A stretch of DNA of 64,000 nucleotides from Rhodococcus sp. IEGM 1409 (GCF_030056735.1 NZ_JASHKN010000010.1:76122-140121), one strand, 5' to 3'. Positions 50,700 to 61,696 are shown, numbered from the stretch's first letter. A program made the numbers and translations. The notes: generated from the letters alone by a model not told the origin.

Positions 50700-52433
50700 A
50701 TGCTGATCAGGCTGCTGCGCACTTATCTGACGCCGTACCGGGGTGAACTCACGGGCGTTGTCGTCCTGCAGTTTATTTCGACTATGGCGGCCCTTTACCT
50801 ACCGAGTCTCAATGCCGACATCATCGACAACGGCGTGACCAAAGGCGACACCGGCTACATCCTCTCCACCGGCGGGATGATGCTCATGGTCACGCTGACG
50901 CAGATCCTGTGCTCGGTGGGCGCCGTCTTCTTCGGTGCGCGAGTCGCCATGGGCGTCGGACGCGACCTCCGAGCGTCGGTGCTGCATCAGGTCGGGACGT
51001 TCTCGGCCAGGGAGGTCGGTCACTTCGGTGCGCCTTCGCTGATCACCCGCAACACCAACGACGTCCAGCAAGTGCAGATGATGGTCGTGATGAGTTGCAC
51101 CATCCTCGTCATGGCGCCGATCATGTGCGTCGGCGGCATCATCATGGCTCTGCGTCAGGACCTGAACCTGTCGTGGATCCTCGGGATCAGCGTCCCGCTC
51201 CTCGTTGTCTCGATGGGTTTCCTGATCGCCCGGATGGTCCCCGGATTCCGAGTCATGCAGGGCCGCCTCGACTCCGTCAACCGTGTTCTTCGCGAACAGA
51301 TCACGGGCATCCGTGTTGTCCGAGCGTTCGTGCGGGAACCGTACGAGGTAGAGCGTTTCGGCGACGCCAACCGCGAGCTGACGGAGACTGCACTCGGCGT
51401 CGGCCGCCTCATGGCACTGATGTTCCCGCTCGTGATGCTGATCAGCAACGTCACCAGCGTCGCGGTCATCTGGTTCGGTGGCCATCAGATCAACGAGGGC
51501 TCGATGCAGATCGGCTCGCTCACGGCGATGCTCAGCTACATCATGCAGATCCTGATGGCCGTGATGATGGCCACCTTCATGGCTGTGATGCTGCCGCGTG
51601 CGTCGGTGTGCGCCGAACGTATCTCCGAGGTCCTCGACACGGATTCGTCGGTGATCCCGCCCGAGAATCCGGTCCGAGAGCTGAAGGACCCGGGCGTCGT
51701 CGAACTTCGTGGCGCTCAGTTCCAGTTCCCCGGAGCCGAAGAACCCGTACTGCGCGACATCACTTTCCGCGCCGAACCAGGTAAGACGACAGCGATCATC
51801 GGCGGTACGGGATCGGGAAAGACAACTCTGCTCAACCTGATTCCGCGATTGATCGACTCCACCTCCGGATCGGTATCGGTGGGTGGCGTCGACGTCCGCG
51901 ACATCGACACGGAGTTGCTCTGTTCGGTGATCGGTCTGGTCCCGCAGAAGCCATACCTGTTCTCCGGCACCGTCGCCACCAATCTTCGCTACGGAAACCC
52001 CGAAGCAACCGACGAATGGCTGTGGGAGTGCCTCGAGATCGCCCAAGCTGCCGACTTCGTCCGTGCTATGCCCGAAGGTCTGGACACACCGGTGGCACAA
52101 GGCGGTACGACTGTATCGGGCGGTCAGCGTCAGCGACTTGCCATCGCCAGAGCGTTGGTGCGTAAGCCGCAGATCTATCTGTTCGACGATTCCTTCTCGG
52201 CACTCGACCTCACTACTGATGCGAGGCTGCGTGCGGCGCTTCGGCCGGTAACTCAGGATGCGTGCATCGTCGTTGTCGCGCAGCGCATTTCCACGATCGT
52301 CGAGGCCGATCAGATCATCGTGCTCGACGACGGTGCCATCGTGGGGATCGGCACGCACGACGAACTCGTGGTCAGTTGTCCCACCTACGGCGAAATTGTC
52401 GCCTCTCAGCTAGCCGTACAGGACGCATCATGA
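50700..52433 (+). CDS. Heterodimeric ABC exporter subunit with degenerate ATP site
   Basis: 577 residues: six-helix membrane domain (about 1-310) and a nucleotide-binding domain. Walker A GGTGSGKTT (about 367-375) and the signature TVSGGQRQR are canonical, but Walker B ends LFDDSFSALD, with Asp instead of the catalytic Glu, and the switch histidine is replaced by Gln (VVAQRIST). This is the A-type subunit of exporters such as TmrAB or LmrCD. Its stop overlaps the partner gene as ATGA. The substrate is unknown (drugs or lipids). Confidence 0.88.
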   Translation: MLIRLLRTYLTPYRGELTGVVVLQFISTMAALYLPSLNADIIDNGVTKGDTGYILSTGGMMLMVTLTQILCSVGAVFFGARVAMGVGRDLRASVLHQVGTFSAREVGHFGAPSLITRNTNDVQQVQMMVVMSCTILVMAPIMCVGGIIMALRQDLNLSWILGISVPLLVVSMGFLIARMVPGFRVMQGRLDSVNRVLREQITGIRVVRAFVREPYEVERFGDANRELTETALGVGRLMALMFPLVMLISNVTSVAVIWFGGHQINEGSMQIGSLTAMLSYIMQILMAVMMATFMAVMLPRASVCAERISEVLDTDSSVIPPENPVRELKDPGVVELRGAQFQFPGAEEPVLRDITFRAEPGKTTAIIGGTGSGKTTLLNLIPRLIDSTSGSVSVGGVDVRDIDTELLCSVIGLVPQKPYLFSGTVATNLRYGNPEATDEWLWECLEIAQAADFVRAMPEGLDTPVAQGGTTVSGGQRQRLAIARALVRKPQIYLFDDSFSALDLTTDARLRAALRPVTQDACIVVVAQRISTIVEADQIIVLDDGAIVGIGTHDELVVSCPTYGEIVASQLAVQDAS

Positions 52434-54361
52434 GTAATCGACCGACTTCCTCGCCTCCCATCGGCCCACCCGGCGGCGGCGATCCCACCAAGAAGGCCAT
52501 GAACTTCGGCCCTTCTCTCAAGCGTCTCCTCGGACGCCTGAGCCCGGACAAGCCGATTGTCGTCCTGATCTTCGCTTTGGTGACCGTAAGCGTCGTACTT
52601 TCCTCGATCGCTCCGAAAATCCTGGGAAATGCCACCAACCTGATCTTCGACGGCATCGTCAGCAAGCAACTCCAGCCGGGGACGACAAAGGAACAGGCTG
52701 TGGACGGGTTGCGCGCGTCGGGGCAGGGCCAGCTCGCGGACATGGTGTCCGGCATGGCCGTTGTGCCCGGAACCGGAATCGATTTCGACGCCGTCGGCAA
52801 GGTCTTGATGATCGTGCTGCTGCTGTTCGTCTGTGCGTCGCTGTTCAGTTGGTTGCAGGCGTATCTGCTCAACATCGTGGTGCAGCGAACCGTTCGCCGA
52901 CTGCGCGAGGATGTCGAGCAGAAGATTCACCGACTTCCCTTGCGGTACTTCGATACTCATGCCCGCGGTGATGTTCTCTCACGCGTGACCAATGACATCG
53001 ACAACGTAGCGCAGAGCTTGCAGCAGACGCTCAGCCAGTTGGTCATGTCGGTGATGACCGTCCTGGGCATTCTGGTGATGATGCTGTGGATCTCACCGGT
53101 GCTCGCCCTGATCGCGGTGGCAACTGTTCCGCTGTCGATCATGGTCACGGCGTTCATCGCGAAGCGTTCACAGAAGCACTTCGTCGCGCAGTGGAAGAGC
53201 ACCGGCGGAATCAACGCGCAGGTCGAGGAAGCATTCAGCGGCCACGAGTTGGTCAAGGTGTTCGGCCGTCAGCAGGAGGTCGAGGAGCGCTTCCGCAAGC
53301 AGAACGAGGATCTGTACGAGTCCAGCTTCAAGGCGCAGTTCATCTCCGGTCTGGTCATGCCGGCCGTGATGTTCCTCGGCAACCTCAACTACGTTGCCAT
53401 CGCAGTGGTGGGTGGCATGCGCGTCGCATCCGGAACGATGACGCTCGGCGACGTGCAGGCGTTCATCCAGTACTCGCGGCAGTTCACGCAGCCGCTCACG
53501 CAGATTGCGTCGATGACCAATCTGCTGCAGTCCGGCGTCGCTTCGGCCGAGCGTGTTTTTGCGCTGCTCGACCAAGAGGAGCAGTCGGAGGACCCGAAGG
53601 GCGCGAAGTCGCCCACGGTCGACAAGGGCCGCGTCAAGTTCGAGAACGTCACGTTCAGCTACAAGCCGGAACAGCCGCTGATCGAGGACTTGTCCCTGAC
53701 CGCCGAGCCGGGTCAGATGGTGGCGATCGTCGGCCCGACCGGCGCCGGCAAGACCACCCTCGTCAACCTCATCCTGCGGTTCTACGAACTCAATTCGGGC
53801 CGAATCACTTTGGACGGCGTCGACATCGCCGACATGACACGAGACGATCTGCGTTCACGCATCGGCATGGTTCTGCAGGACGCGTGGCTGTTCGGTGGAA
53901 CAATCCGCGAAAACATCGCGTACGGCAAGCCCGGTGCCACCGACGAGGAGATTCGTCGCGCAGCCGAGATGAGCTACGTCGACAAGTTCGTGCACTCCCT
54001 GCCCGAGGGCTACGACACGGTCATCGACGAGGAAGGCAGCAACGTCAGTGCCGGCGAGAAGCAGCTCATCACCATCGCCCGAGCCTTCATCTCGCAGCCG
54101 TCCATCCTGATCCTCGACGAGGCGACCAGTTCGGTGGACACGCGCACCGAACTACTCGTCCAGAGCGCCACGGCGGTTCTGCGCAGCGACCGCACCAGCT
54201 TTGTCATCGCACACCGTCTTTCGACAATTCGTGATGCAAACCTGATCGTGGTGATGGAGGACGGCCGGATCGTGGAGCAGGGGAGCCATGAAGCTCTGCT
54301 CGAATCCCGCGGCGCGTACTTCCGTCTGTACAACAGCCAGTTCGTGGGCGCGGAGATCTAA
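52430..54361 (+). CDS. Heterodimeric ABC exporter subunit with catalytic ATP site residues
   Basis: 643 residues. A proline-rich N-terminal tail (TSSPPIGPPGGGDPTKK) precedes the six-helix membrane domain and the nucleotide-binding domain. Walker A GPTGAGKTT (about 435), Walker B ILILDEATSSVD with catalytic Glu and IAHRLST with the histidine are intact, but the signature is VSAGEKQL instead of LSGGQ. Together with the partner, one composite ATP site is complete and the other is degenerate. An extra segment between helices one and two (FDGIVSKQLQPGTTKEQAVD) lies outside. Confidence 0.88.
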   Translation: MSNRPTSSPPIGPPGGGDPTKKAMNFGPSLKRLLGRLSPDKPIVVLIFALVTVSVVLSSIAPKILGNATNLIFDGIVSKQLQPGTTKEQAVDGLRASGQGQLADMVSGMAVVPGTGIDFDAVGKVLMIVLLLFVCASLFSWLQAYLLNIVVQRTVRRLREDVEQKIHRLPLRYFDTHARGDVLSRVTNDIDNVAQSLQQTLSQLVMSVMTVLGILVMMLWISPVLALIAVATVPLSIMVTAFIAKRSQKHFVAQWKSTGGINAQVEEAFSGHELVKVFGRQQEVEERFRKQNEDLYESSFKAQFISGLVMPAVMFLGNLNYVAIAVVGGMRVASGTMTLGDVQAFIQYSRQFTQPLTQIASMTNLLQSGVASAERVFALLDQEEQSEDPKGAKSPTVDKGRVKFENVTFSYKPEQPLIEDLSLTAEPGQMVAIVGPTGAGKTTLVNLILRFYELNSGRITLDGVDIADMTRDDLRSRIGMVLQDAWLFGGTIRENIAYGKPGATDEEIRRAAEMSYVDKFVHSLPEGYDTVIDEEGSNVSAGEKQLITIARAFISQPSILILDEATSSVDTRTELLVQSATAVLRSDRTSFVIAHRLSTIRDANLIVVMEDGRIVEQGSHEALLESRGAYFRLYNSQFVGAEI

Positions 54362-54383
54362 TCGCGCTACTACGGTGGTGAGC

Positions 54384-55052
54384 ATGCTGATTGCCGAGGA
54401 TCTGCTGTTGCTTGCCACCGACGACGCGAGCGGAAAGCTGCTGCGTTCGTCGTCCTACGTAGACGTTGCGCTCGGAGGTGCGCTGCTGGTCGAACTCGTC
54501 CTTGCCGACCGCGTCCGCCTCGACGGCTCCGGATGGCGGGCGCGGGTGGCCATCATCGACAATCGGCCACTCGCGGATCCCACTCTCAATGCTGCATTGG
54601 CGAGGTTGGCCGAGAAGCCACCGGCCCGGCCGACTGCGGTGGTGAATCGACTTGCGAAGGGCGCACGGAAGGCGCTCTATGCCGGCATGCGAGCCCGCGG
54701 AATTGTGACGGCCGTGGAATATCAAGTGCTCGGGATCTTTCCGAGCGTCAGATGGCCGGCAACCAACCCGCGGTACGAGGATCAACTCCGCTGCGCGCTG
54801 CGTGACATTCTGCTGGGTGTCCGCCAACCCACTCCCGCCGAAGGCGCATTGGTGTCGATCCTGGCAGGCGCGAACATGCTCAAAGTGATCGTTCCGGCTG
54901 ATCAGTTCAAGGCAGCTAAAGCGCAAGCGAAGGTGCTCTCGCAGGGAAACTGGGCGAGCGAGGCAGTGCGGCAGTCGATCGCCGCGACGCAGGCAGCCAC
55001 CACCGCTGCGCTCACCGCAACAATTGCGGCGTCGGCATCTTCGGGATCGTGA
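54384..55052 (+). CDS. GOLPH3/GPP34-family phosphoinositide-fold protein
   Basis: 222 residues. MLIAEDLLLLATDDASGKLL and YVDVALGGALLVELVLADRV match the GPP34 (GOLPH3) family, all-helical proteins that in eukaryotes bind phosphoinositides at the Golgi. Actinobacterial members have no known role. ATG 54384 lies 22 bp after the ABC exporter gene, so co-transcription is plausible. The C-terminus is alanine-rich. Confidence 0.83.
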   Translation: MLIAEDLLLLATDDASGKLLRSSSYVDVALGGALLVELVLADRVRLDGSGWRARVAIIDNRPLADPTLNAALARLAEKPPARPTAVVNRLAKGARKALYAGMRARGIVTAVEYQVLGIFPSVRWPATNPRYEDQLRCALRDILLGVRQPTPAEGALVSILAGANMLKVIVPADQFKAAKAQAKVLSQGNWASEAVRQSIAATQAATTAALTATIAASASSGS

Positions 55053-57121
<2,069 letters not shown>

Positions 57122-57181
57122 CCAAGCACCACAAGGCGCTCGGATGCGAGTTGGCGACCGTCCAGTTGCGCAGAACACACC

Positions 57182-57219
57182 GAAGGCCCTGCGGTTTCAC
57201 GTGGAACCGCAGGGCCTTC
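57182..57219 (-). terminator. Hairpin terminator of the proline-rich membrane protein genes
   Basis: GAAGGCCCTGCGGTT (57182-57196) and AACCGCAGGGCCTTC (57205-57219), perfect 15-bp arms with an 8-base loop, 20 bp beyond the stop of the gene at 57239. Confidence 0.8.
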
Positions 57220-57238
57220 AGTGATGCAAACGAACTGA

Positions 57239-58204
57239 TCAGGCAGCTACGTGACCGCCGGTCAGCACGCGGTATGCGTAGGTACTGGCGATCAACGCGA
57301 CGGGTGCCGTCACCAGAAGCCCGATCAAACACAGGAGCGCACCAACGATGTTGATACCGATCAGAGCGAGCGCCAGCAGGATCAAGGTTCCGACGTTCGA
57401 CGATGTCAACGCGTAGCTCGACTTGATGCCCGAAATCGCATCCTGGTTCTTGTCCACGATGAAGGTCAGCGTGTAGTAGAGCAGGAACGCCGCGATGATG
57501 CCGGGAATAATGCAGAGAGCCAAACCGACGTAGGTGGCTACGGCTACAAGGAAACCGCCGAGAACAACTGCGCCGATGTTGGTGAATTGGAAGAAGGTAC
57601 CGAAGGCCGGCTTGATTCCATCCAATTCGCTCAATGCTCCGCGGAGGAATGCGGCTTGGATGATGTAGCCGACGATGGCGGTGACCAATCCACCCACAAT
57701 GGACAGCGCGCTGAACTCTGTGTTGGTGTAGTCAAAGCCGTTGAAAGCGCCCTGGATAAGGCCGGCGATCAAGAACGCGATGATCGAGATTCCGATCCAA
57801 ACCAATGCGTTGTCTTTGAACTTGTTCCAGCCGTAGGAAATTGCAGCGCCCACGGAAAGCTGCGGTCCACCGAATCCTGCACCGTAGTCATTGGCGGGCG
57901 GCGGCGGGAAGTTGCCGCCTCCGGGAGGTGGCGGGTAGCCGCCAGGCGGCGGATAGTTTCCGCCGGGAGGGGGATAGCTTCCACCTTGAGGCGGCGGCGG
58001 GTATCCACCTGGCGGCGGGTAGTTGCCACCTTGAGGCGGTGGCGGGTATCCACCGGGGGGCGGGTAGCTTCCGCCCTGCGGAGGCCCCGCCGGCGGGGGA
58101 TAGCTCCCGGGAGGAGGCGTTCCCTGCTGGCCGTAGGGATCCTGGGGCGGGAATTGCTTCCCGTCCTCTGGGTTCTGGTTGGGGTCTTGCCCACCGGTTG
58201 TCAT
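57239..58204 (-). CDS. Proline-rich polytopic membrane protein
   Basis: 321 residues. The first 110 residues are built from PPPGGYPPPPQGG-type repeats; then about six membrane segments (for example ALVWIGISIIAFLIAGLI, VLGGFLVAVATYVGLALCI, LILLALALIGINIVGALLC). The second half resembles the DUF975/glycerophosphodiester-permease-like membrane domains. The N-terminal 45 residues are nearly identical to those of the upstream RDD protein, a clear duplication. The genes lie 8 bp apart. Function unknown; the tail may interact with wall or divisome partners. Confidence 0.8.
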   Translation of the reverse strand: MTTGGQDPNQNPEDGKQFPPQDPYGQQGTPPPGSYPPPAGPPQGGSYPPPGGYPPPPQGGNYPPPGGYPPPPQGGSYPPPGGNYPPPGGYPPPPGGGNFPPPPANDYGAGFGGPQLSVGAAISYGWNKFKDNALVWIGISIIAFLIAGLIQGAFNGFDYTNTEFSALSIVGGLVTAIVGYIIQAAFLRGALSELDGIKPAFGTFFQFTNIGAVVLGGFLVAVATYVGLALCIIPGIIAAFLLYYTLTFIVDKNQDAISGIKSSYALTSSNVGTLILLALALIGINIVGALLCLIGLLVTAPVALIASTYAYRVLTGGHVAA

Positions 58205-58212
58205 ATACGCAC

Positions 58213-58926
58213 CTAGCCCTTGACTACCTGAGTTCCACCAGCGAGCTCGTCATGCTTGCCCTGCTTGGTGGGGCTGTTGTTGATCGTGACCGCGATGAGG
58301 ACGTACGCAACAAGCGAGAGAAGTCCTCCGATGATCGGAATGATCGACAAGAGGTTGAATGCGTTGCGAATTGCGGACTGCTGCGGAGTGGGAAGGCCCG
58401 CGCCTCCCGGGGCCTTCACCGATAGCCCAAGGAGCTTCTTGCCTGGAGTCCAACCTTGTGTGACCTCGAACCCAACGAAATAGGCGAATGTCAGGAGGGC
58501 AGTCAGCAGGCCTGTTATCCAGTATCCCGAGTCGACGAAGACGATCAGGAGCCCGACCACTATGCCGAGAATGATGTAGTCGATAAGGCGAGCGCCAAAT
58601 CGAATACCCAGTCCACCGGCTTCGGCGCCAGAGGGCAGCCGGTTTCCTCCGCCGTACGCACCCTGGTCGTTGAACTGCGGCGGCGGCGGAAAGCTGCCAC
58701 CCTGCGGAGGCGGCGGGTATCCACCGGGCGGCGGGTAGTTGCCACCTTGAGGAGGCGGGAAGTTTCCACCCTGTGGAGGCGGCGGGTAGCTTCCGCCTTG
58801 CGGGGGGCCGGCGGGAGGTGGGTAACTTCCGGGAGGAGGTGTTCCCTGCTGGCCATATGGATCCTGGGGTGGGAATTGCTTTCCGCCCTCTGGATTCTGG
58901 TTGGGGTCGTACCCACCGGTTGTCAT
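58213..58926 (-). CDS. Proline-rich RDD-family membrane protein
   Basis: 237 residues. The N-terminal 95 residues are the same type of PPPGGYPPPP repeat as in the downstream gene. The rest is an RDD domain: GLGIRFGARLIDYIILGIVV, YFVGFEVTQGWTPGKKLLGL, three to four membrane segments. RDD proteins are of uncertain role. Operon with the downstream proline-rich protein (8-bp gap). The promoter should lie in the 130 bp shared with the divergent DUF4190 gene. Confidence 0.85.
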   Translation of the reverse strand: MTTGGYDPNQNPEGGKQFPPQDPYGQQGTPPPGSYPPPAGPPQGGSYPPPPQGGNFPPPQGGNYPPPGGYPPPPQGGSFPPPPQFNDQGAYGGGNRLPSGAEAGGLGIRFGARLIDYIILGIVVGLLIVFVDSGYWITGLLTALLTFAYFVGFEVTQGWTPGKKLLGLSVKAPGGAGLPTPQQSAIRNAFNLLSIIPIIGGLLSLVAYVLIAVTINNSPTKQGKHDELAGGTQVVKG

Positions 58927-59056
58927 GTGTTCCCCTCAGTCGTAAATATCGCGCTCGAGTGTGACAGTGGATATGACCCTACTGGGATCAAAGAGCTATG
59001 GGGATGACATCTGCTCACTTGGATTCGGAGGTCACCTGTGGTTTAGGCTGCGTTGT

Positions 59057-59740
59057 ATGACGAGTTCCGGGGGCAACAACGACGATTCTTCGAGCGATTA
59101 CCAGGCAAAACCTGGATACGGAGAATTTCCGAGCCTGCCGCCCGAAGGGTACGGCGTGTCCCCGTCCGAAACGCAGTCTTCATCTGAAGTTCCCGGATAT
59201 ACCACTCCCAACGAGCAGTACCCGGGTTATCCGCCGCCGTCGTACAACCCGCCCGGTAATATGCCCCAGCCGGGTGGAATTGGTGAACCCAACCCGTACC
59301 TGCCGCCGCAGAATTTCGGACCGCCGAATCAATATCAGCCGAATCAATATCAGCAACCCGGACAATACGGACAGGCTCAATACGGACAGGCTCAATACGG
59401 ACAGGCTCAATACGGACAGGCTCAGTACGGCCAACCTCCGAACCCGTACGGTCAACCGAATCAATTCGCGGGTGGGTACGCACCACCGATGCAGCCGGTC
59501 GGCACCAATGGTCTCGCAATTGCATCGCTGGTTGTATCGCTTGCAGGCGGTTGCTTCTACAGTGTCGGCGGAATCGTCGGAATCATTCTGGGTATTGTCG
59601 CGCTCAATCAGATCAAGCAGACAGGTCAAGAGGGACGCGGGCTTGCGATAGCCGGAATTGCGGTCGGAGCGGTTTTCCTGGCCTTTTTTGCCGTGATTCT
59701 CGTAGTCGCACTCATGGCGAGTGCATCGTCGTCGTACTGA
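59057..59740 (+). CDS. DUF4190-family membrane protein with Q/Y/G/P-rich repeat tail
   Basis: 227 residues. A low-complexity N-terminal part of about 150 residues rich in Pro, Gln, Tyr and Gly includes four tandem QYGQA units; then two membrane segments (LAIASLVVSLAGGCFYSVGG, IAGIAVGAVFLAFFAVILVV) of the DUF4190 type with LNQIKQTGQEGRGLAIAGI between. ATG 59057 is used; the frame is open to 58961. Divergent from the proline-rich pair, with which it shares composition. Function unknown. Confidence 0.8.
   Translation: MTSSGGNNDDSSSDYQAKPGYGEFPSLPPEGYGVSPSETQSSSEVPGYTTPNEQYPGYPPPSYNPPGNMPQPGGIGEPNPYLPPQNFGPPNQYQPNQYQQPGQYGQAQYGQAQYGQAQYGQAQYGQPPNPYGQPNQFAGGYAPPMQPVGTNGLAIASLVVSLAGGCFYSVGGIVGIILGIVALNQIKQTGQEGRGLAIAGIAVGAVFLAFFAVILVVALMASASSSY
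59366..59425. repeat. 15-bp tandem repeat, four units, inside the DUF4190 gene
   Basis: Unit TACGGACAGGCTCAA starts at 59366, 59381, 59396 and 59411; the last ends CAG. Encodes YGQAQ in phase with the gene, so copy changes keep the frame. Near-identical units point to recent expansion. Confidence 0.95.
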
Positions 59741-59795
59741 AGTGGCGTCGTACTGAAGTGGGCGTCGTACTGAAGTGGGCGTCGTACTGAAGTGA
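59731..59795. repeat. 16-17-bp tandem repeat, four units, over the DUF4190 stop codon
   Basis: Unit GTCGTACTGAAGTGGGC begins at 59731, 59747, 59764 and 59781. The first copy contains the last codons (Ser-Tyr) and the TGA of the gene; the later copies repeat them downstream. Confidence 0.9.
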
Positions 59796-59802
59796 CCAGG
59801 GC

Positions 59803-60543
59803 TTACACGAGTGTGACGATGGACGACGCAGGAAGTGGCTTCCCGAAGTAATAGCCTTGGCCCATGTCGCAGCCGGCTCGCAAGACGTTGGCTGTGTGTT
59901 CGGCGGTTTCGACGCCCTCGGCTATCGAATCCAGACCGAGCTTCCGAGCGATGTCGGCGATGGACTCCATCACCATGAAGGCGCGATCTCCAGCACGACC
60001 CGCTGCGCTGACGGCCCAGGTCAACGATTGGTCGATCTTGAGAATGTCGAGCGGCAATTCCGATAACGCGGAGAACGATGCGAAGCCCGCCCCGAAATCA
60101 TCGAGGGCAATTCGAATTCCTTCGTTGTGCAGTATGTGAAGGGTCTCGGCGGCATGCCGACCCACGACGCCGAGTTCGGTGACTTCCACGATAATTCTGC
60201 TCAGTGGGGTTTCTGAACTGTGGAGCGCTCCGAGGATTTCGTGAGCGGCGTGCGGGGTAGCGAGTTGGCGAGGCGAAAAGTTGACCGCGACCATCATGTG
60301 CTCAGGCCACGACGCTGTTTGGGCGCAAATCATGTCCAGAGCTTGTAATCCGATGGGAATGATGAGTCCGGAAGACTCGGCGGAGCGCATGAAATCTTGA
60401 GGCTCGATCAACCCTCGAAGTGGATGGCGCCACCGCAGAAGGGCTTCATAGCTGATAATTGCTGACGAGTTCAGATTGACCTGGGGTTGATACAACACCT
60501 CGAATTGATGGTCGTCGAGTGCCTCGCGAAGCTCGCGGACCAT
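59803..60543 (-). CDS. Stand-alone EAL-domain protein
   Basis: 246 residues, one EAL domain only. YQPQVNLNSSAIISYEALLR holds the EAL motif, followed by VAVNFSPRQL, VEVTELGVV, ALDDFGAGFASFSAL, LKIDQSL and EGVETAEH. The E of EAL, the N of NFSPRQL and the DDFGAG aspartates needed for metal-dependent cyclic di-GMP hydrolysis are present, so an active phosphodiesterase is likely. No sensor domain or membrane segment. A possible 53-codon gene precedes it. Confidence 0.87.
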   Translation of the reverse strand: MVRELREALDDHQFEVLYQPQVNLNSSAIISYEALLRWRHPLRGLIEPQDFMRSAESSGLIIPIGLQALDMICAQTASWPEHMMVAVNFSPRQLATPHAAHEILGALHSSETPLSRIIVEVTELGVVGRHAAETLHILHNEGIRIALDDFGAGFASFSALSELPLDILKIDQSLTWAVSAAGRAGDRAFMVMESIADIARKLGLDSIAEGVETAEHTANVLRAGCDMGQGYYFGKPLPASSIVTLV

Positions 60544-60587
60544 GCGTATTCCTTTTCGTCCTGAGTCGCCCGTGCCGCACGTGCGTG

Positions 60588-60749
60588 TCAGCGTGGATGC
60601 TGCAAGTGGGTACTGCGGTCGGATTCCAGGTTCAGATCCCGGGCGTAGTTTTGCAGGGACCGCTCGCCCTGAATTGCCTTCGCCAGTCTCGACCGTACTT
60701 CACTATTCGAGAATTGCCAACGAATAGCTATTGCTGACGGCTTTGTCAC
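60588..60749 (-). CDS. Possible 53-residue protein upstream of the EAL gene
   Basis: GTG 60749 to TGA 60588: begins VTKPSAIAIRWQFSNSEVRS and continues with a helix-like stretch (LAKAIQGERSLQNYARDL). Amino-acid use looks coding and it ends 44 bp before the EAL start, but the ribosome-binding site (AGGG) is distant and no family is recognised. It could be a relic of an upstream sensor part of the EAL protein. Confidence 0.35.
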   Translation of the reverse strand: MTKPSAIAIRWQFSNSEVRSRLAKAIQGERSLQNYARDLNLESDRSTHLQHPR

Positions 60750-60798
60750 ATCGGACAATCGACCCTTTGTACCGACGAAGTGCCAATTGATCCCTTAC

Positions 60799-61695
60799 TT
60801 ACTTCGCTGGGAAAATCCACGGGGTCCGGGGGATCTTCCGAGAATTGAATCGATCCGCCAATAGTGGTGGTGTGACAACTTCGCCGGGTTCGGCGATGCC
60901 GATGCTCGATGCGATCATCGTCAACACCTGCTCGGCACTGCGTCCGGCCTCGAGTTGATCTGCAAGAGTCACCGCGCCGTCGCGCTTCGCGAGTCGTTTG
61001 CCTTCACTGTTCAAAGCGAGAGGAACGTGCGCGTACGACGGTGGTTCGATGTCGAGCAGTCGAGCAAGGTAGGCCTGGCGTGGAGCCGAGGTCAGGAGGT
61101 CGTCGCCTCGGACCACCTGGTCGATGTTCTGGGCGCCGTCGTCGACGACAACGGCGAGGTTGTAAGCGGGTACTCCGTCACCGCGGAGCAGGACGACGTC
61201 GTCGACTTGTCCCGTCACCTCGCCGAACAGTTCGTCGTGCACGGTGAACGAGTCGATGCCGGCCCGTAGCCTCAGCGCGGGGGTTCGGCCGCTTGCCGAT
61301 TTCTCGGCGCGTTCGGCCTCCGACAGGTTCCGACACGTGCCGGGGTAGGCGCCATCGGGAGCGTGGGGAGCGGACGGTGCCTGCAGGATCTCCTTGCGTG
61401 TGCAGAAGCAAGGATAGGTCAGGTCACGATCACGTAATAGGTCGATAGCCTTGTGGTACAAGGGAAGACGGTGTGACTGTAAGACGACTGGGCCGTCCCA
61501 GGTGAGGCCGAGCGTGCGCAGATCGTCGAGTTGTCGATCCATCGCGCCGGGTCGGACACGGTCGAGATCCTCGACCCGAATGAGGAAGTCGCGCCCGCTG
61601 GTGCGGGCGAACAGCCAGGCCAAGAGGGCGGTCCGCAGGTTTCCCAGATGGAGATCGCCGGACGGACTCGGCGCGAAGCGTCCTGCTCCTGCCAC
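60799..61695 (-). CDS. gluQ: Glutamyl-Q tRNA(Asp) synthetase
   Basis: 298 residues, resembling the catalytic half of glutamyl-tRNA synthetase without the anticodon-binding domain. RFAPSPSGDLHLGNLRTALL carries the HIGH-type motif (HLGN), CFCTRKE with YPGTCR forms the zinc site, and GKRLAKRDG replaces KMSKS. GluQRS attaches glutamate to the queuosine base of tRNA-Asp, so it presupposes queuosine in the cell; tgt and yhhQ lie 4-6 kb away. ATG 61695 is 1 bp from the TetR stop, so it is co-transcribed with that regulator. Confidence 0.92.
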   Translation of the reverse strand: MAGAGRFAPSPSGDLHLGNLRTALLAWLFARTSGRDFLIRVEDLDRVRPGAMDRQLDDLRTLGLTWDGPVVLQSHRLPLYHKAIDLLRDRDLTYPCFCTRKEILQAPSAPHAPDGAYPGTCRNLSEAERAEKSASGRTPALRLRAGIDSFTVHDELFGEVTGQVDDVVLLRGDGVPAYNLAVVVDDGAQNIDQVVRGDDLLTSAPRQAYLARLLDIEPPSYAHVPLALNSEGKRLAKRDGAVTLADQLEAGRSAEQVLTMIASSIGIAEPGEVVTPPLLADRFNSRKIPRTPWIFPAK

Positions 61696-61696
61696 G

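Noticed and set aside
57890-58860. Regular G/C-rich repeats as a CRISPR array
   Set aside because: The repeats encode in-frame PPPGGY units of two membrane proteins; there are no constant repeats with unique spacers.
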